DNA of 64,000 bases, from the NCBI RefSeq assembly GCF_041260155.1, contig NC_091940.1, forward strand, positions 4,348,501 through 4,412,500, in the 5' to 3' direction. Origin of the DNA: Ptychodera flava. Its lineage: Eukaryota; Hemichordata; Enteropneusta; Ptychoderidae. This document shows positions 61,101-64,000 of the stretch, one piece after another (within the stretch, counting starts at the first letter, position 1; each line of letters begins with the position of its first letter). Below the pieces are notes generated by a model that searched no databases, had not been told where the DNA came from, and saw only the letters and a list, made by a program, of their open reading frames with translations. Made by a program: the position numbers and the translations under genes.

Positions 61101-62429
61101 ATTTGATAATTGATATACACTTTTCCACCGGTTGCATATGTTTTTGTCTCTTGTCGTTTATCAGTTTTAACTGTCCAAGGTGTTTAATGTAGGATACCAC
61201 TGCATCTTCTTTGCTTGTGAAACTTGTTGATAATGAGTACGTATTTTGTTGGTGATTTCCTATTCAGGAAATATCACACAGACAATCAAAGTTTTGGCCA
61301 TAAAATCAGCTTCTGTCAAAAGTGACCCTCCTCCCAAAATAGGTTTATAAAAAGTGACCCTCCCCCTTGAACTGTTTTCTAAAAAGTGACCCTCCCCCAA
61401 TTCCCCTGGCCCACCCCCCTGTAATTACTGATTCCCTAATCCATCCCAGTTTATAATTGATAATAATCTATTTCTGTTTCACGCTTTGTTAAACACATTG
61501 AAATTACAAGAGGTAAACAGTCAGATCTCAGCGAGAGAAACAATCATAGAAACTATTTCTAACGCTCGCTGAACTCTTTATTCTCCTATGAGATTTGTTT
61601 TTTATGGTAAAAATGGCCTTACATCAGTTGTTTCAATATTTACTATAAACATTTAGGTATTCTCAAATTTGTTACATGGTCTTGAAATGATGCTAACTTA
61701 AGCTGACCTTGACGTCATTGGAATATACTTAAAGCTATTGTCGTTCCCCTTCAAACCAACGTTTTTGATTCTATTCCGCATCTTTTACTTGACGCTCTGT
61801 CTACAATGGCCAAATTCCATACGAAAGTTGTAACTACTTTCTATTATGCTTGCATTGACAATAATTCACTTGAACATCAAATCTTATAAGAAGGCAGAAT
61901 GCAATATAATCAGCGGGGAAACATAGATAGTTCGTATTTGCACGAAAATGCCTTAATTTTTACCTTCTGTCCATGAAGGCGGCATTTAAAAACACGTGGA
62001 ATTCGAAAGGGATCCAAAACAACTAACAATATTGGACTATTGATCTTACTGTCCCATTGGAATTCTATCCCTGTTTACAAATACCTGGGTTAGACTTTTT
62101 AAATCTGTCTGTTATTAGGCATCCTATCCTGCAATCTCGAAAATATCATCCAATGCACGTGATTTGCAGCACCTCTGTAATCGTTTGCCCTTACTGACTG
62201 CAATATTAACGTTACAAGCAATTCAACTAATACCAGATCAACCCTCCGAGAGAACACAAACGTCTCTTCCTCTCAAGTCGTGCAGCTTTAGAGGATCATT
62301 TCGGAATTATAGAATATTTCATTTATTACCAGTTACTGTCTGTTTATAATTTTCAGCACCAGTAGCGACATTTTTATTCGATGGCGACAGTCTCACCCAT
62401 AAGCCGGCTCCAACAAACTGAAGACTTTG

Positions 62430-62720
62430 ATATAAGTCACAGCAAGGTCATCCTTGCTATTACTAATAATGATCGAATAAACACAGATATAAGGTAACAC
62501 ATAAACCGGCAAAGTTTTGTATCATGACGTGCATATGCATGGACTTTATTTGAAATAGCGGTTTTCGGTTGTGTTGTATTATAGTGATATATGAAATATT
62601 GACAAATTTTAGGACTTCCGTCATGAGGGTAAGGCAAATACTCGATCAGACGTGAGGCGGAGCAACTCTGAAAACTGATATTTTATTCCATGAAATACTG
62701 ATCAAGACTCCATACGTTGT
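62430..62720. repeat. Dispersed repeat, copy 2
   Basis: Same blocks in the same order and orientation as 53536-53840, visibly diverged. It ends about 240 bp before the DPM1 start codon. Confidence 0.65.
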
Positions 62721-62941
62721 CACTTCAAGTTCCTGAAATTGGGCTAATCTTTTGACAGAGGTGTTGTTGTTGATATAATATCAAAAACAATTAAATATGC
62801 AGTTTTACAAAATTTTCTTCACACATTTACATTCAAATAAGATGTGTTCAAGAGCCACACAATCCCTTCGTTTGCATGCCCGACAGGCATCATACTTCAA
62901 TCATGAAGAGCGCCGCCTATGGATTGGTACAAACTTTTTAA

Positions 62942-63070
<129 letters not shown>

Positions 63071-63171
63071 TAAGGATATGGATATTATGCTGTGTTACCA
63101 ACAGAAATACGTTCTGTGGATTTGCGCGCGATGTTTTCAAGATTACCCATTCATTATGCCACGTCGATGGC

Positions 63172-63298
63172 TAGCTGCAGTACAGCAGTAGCTCGAGGTT
63201 TTGCCTGAGTATTTGGATCGGACGGGAAATCTGGAAATCTGGTCTTGCCGTCGGACCAAAATACCCAGGCAAAACCTCGAGCTACTGTACTGCAGCTA
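63172..63298. mobile_element. Hairpin element C1 (127 bp)
   Basis: The ends are TAGCTGCAGTAC and the inverse GTACTGCAGCTA, and the arms include AGCTCGAGGTTTTGCCTG and its inverse. It is flanked by exact 9-bp GTCGATGGC (63163-63171 and 63299-63307). The inner part is also mostly self-complementary. Confidence 0.85.
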
Positions 63299-63307
63299 GT
63301 CGATGGC

Positions 63308-63539
63308 TAGCTCTGCGTTGCAGGGCTGTGTGTTACCAGCGTTATACGGCCTGTGGTGGGCGGCCGTAACGCCGGTAACACACAGCCTAGCTGCAGTACT
63401 ACAGTAGCTCGAGGTTTTGCCTGGGTATTTGGGTCGGACGGCAAAACCAGATTTCCAGATTTCCCGTCCGATCCAAATACTCAGGCAAAACCTCGAGCTA
63501 CTGTACTGCAGCTACACACAGCCCTGCTACGCAGAGCTA
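63308..63539. mobile_element. Hairpin element B (second copy) containing C2
   Basis: The ends are TAGCTCTGCG and CGCAGAGCTA, flanked by GTCGATGGC on both sides (63299-63307 and 63540-63548), sharing one copy with C1. The core GCTGTGTGTTACCAGCGTTA then TACGGCC pairs with GGCCGTAACGCCGGTAACAC. It is homologous to the copy at 40743 but has a different loop. Confidence 0.85.
63388..63514. mobile_element. Hairpin element C2 (127 bp), inverted, nested in B
   Basis: It has the same length and sequence as C1 with a few differences, in inverted orientation. It is flanked by an exact 9-bp duplication CACACAGCC (63379-63387 and 63515-63523) of the stem of element B. Confidence 0.88.
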
Positions 63540-63805
63540 GTCGATGGCTTGTTCAAAGTGCAAAATTATAATAAATAACCTGAACATGAATATGGAAGTT
63601 TTTCAATAGATATGACAAGTTTAAAGCCCAGCTTGACCCTCGTTAATATGAGAAACAAGGTACAAGCTGGTACCGTGTGGCGACCGTAAATATCAGGTGT
63701 AGTGCTTGCTGCAGATCCGTAGGGCTACGGATCCGCGGCACGCTTGTGTAGCGCAAACACGGCATTGACCGTGTCAAGGTATAAACGTGACGATTTGGAT
63801 ATTAA

Positions 63806-63838
63806 AAACATAGACAGTCGTTTCTCGACTGTCTATGG
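63806..63838. repeat. Small perfect hairpin
   Basis: CATAGACAGTCG / CGACTGTCTATG with a 5-base loop, 12-bp stem, in DPM1 intron 1. No terminator-like or RNA-gene context is visible. Confidence 0.6.
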
Positions 63839-64000
63839 ATAAAGTTTGGGTTTTGACTAGTATATTACTCTATCCCTATCTAACCCGAACAACTCCCTAG
63901 GTCACAGTCGATTAACGATGAATGATTTCCGTCACAGGGGCACAAGGCATTATCAGTAATAGCAAGAGTGTAAAAAAATTAATAAATTTATGATTGTGAA

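Larger units (their letters stand above)
56767..61436. mobile_element. Harbinger-like element (TAA duplication) carrying a LINE insertion
   Basis: The left end GGGAGCCTTCAGTAATTACA and inverted right end GGGAATCAGTAATTACAGGG continue into G-rich GGGGGAATT stretches. TAA flanks both sides (56764-56766 and 61437-61439). CCTCCCCC-rich repeats lie inside both ends. Without the LINE (about 56.95-60.1 kb) the element is about 1.5 kb, similar to the one at 44649. Confidence 0.75.

Noticed and set aside
63700..63760. GATCCGTAGGGCTACGGATC palindrome as an operator or terminator
   Set aside because: Short and isolated in an animal intron; no bacterial context supports such a role.

Overview
This is animal nuclear DNA. 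Genes are split by GT-AG introns, non-LTR retrotransposons and small inverted-repeat transposons are abundant, and long microsatellites occur throughout. A NIT-domain receptor guanylate cyclase, a single-domain secreted C-type lectin and the style of the repeats suggest a marine invertebrate, possibly a deuterostome such as a hemichordate, lancelet or echinoderm. That placement is inference. I see nothing bacterial, viral or organellar.

Three genes are well supported. (1) A secreted C-type lectin runs on the + strand from 9861 to about 17.3 kb: a signal-peptide exon, a 25-nt micro-exon, two exons carrying the lectin domain and a tiny terminal coding piece. (2) A transmembrane guanylate cyclase runs on the - strand from 44020 to 19010. 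Six exons join in frame into 632 residues: TM1, NIT sensor, TM2, coiled coil and a complete cyclase domain. Its first intron is about 19.6 kb. The lectin and cyclase genes are convergent. (3) The first exon of DPM1 (dolichyl-phosphate mannosyltransferase catalytic subunit) is at 62963-63069 on the + strand, and the gene continues past the window.

The rest is mostly transposon-derived. 0-9.8 kb holds dispersed inverted-repeat elements, a roughly 150-bp tandem array and a decayed LINE. 15.7-16.7 kb, 22.0-22.5 kb and 24.9-25.4 kb hold 5'-truncated LINEs of different types. The large cyclase intron contains fold-backs, an inverted-repeat element, a frameshifted IS630/Tc1-like transposase, a PB1-like open exon, and a 3.8-kb element (37805-41639, 9-bp target duplication) inserted in a tandem array and loaded with other elements. 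44.6-46.2 kb and 56.8-61.4 kb are further inverted-repeat elements with TAA duplications; the second contains a 3-kb EN-RT LINE. 50.1-51.6 kb is a recent 0.73-kb tandem duplication.

The most unusual signal is a family of 98-220 bp hairpin elements that begin TAG, end CTA or TTA, and make 9-bp target duplications. They occur in two clusters (40.5-41.0 and 63.16-63.55 kb), inserted beside and inside each other. Exact duplications can be read for five of six copies, and the sixth is explained by a collapsed junction. The second cluster lies in the first intron of DPM1, about 90 bp past its splice donor.

No tRNA, rRNA, CRISPR array or origin is supported. Stretches with no confident gene include 1-2580, 7.5-9.1, 17.3-18.5, 28.0-29.9, 30.2-32.9, 42.8 upstream to the cyclase start excepted, 48.8-50.1 and 61.5-62.4 kb.
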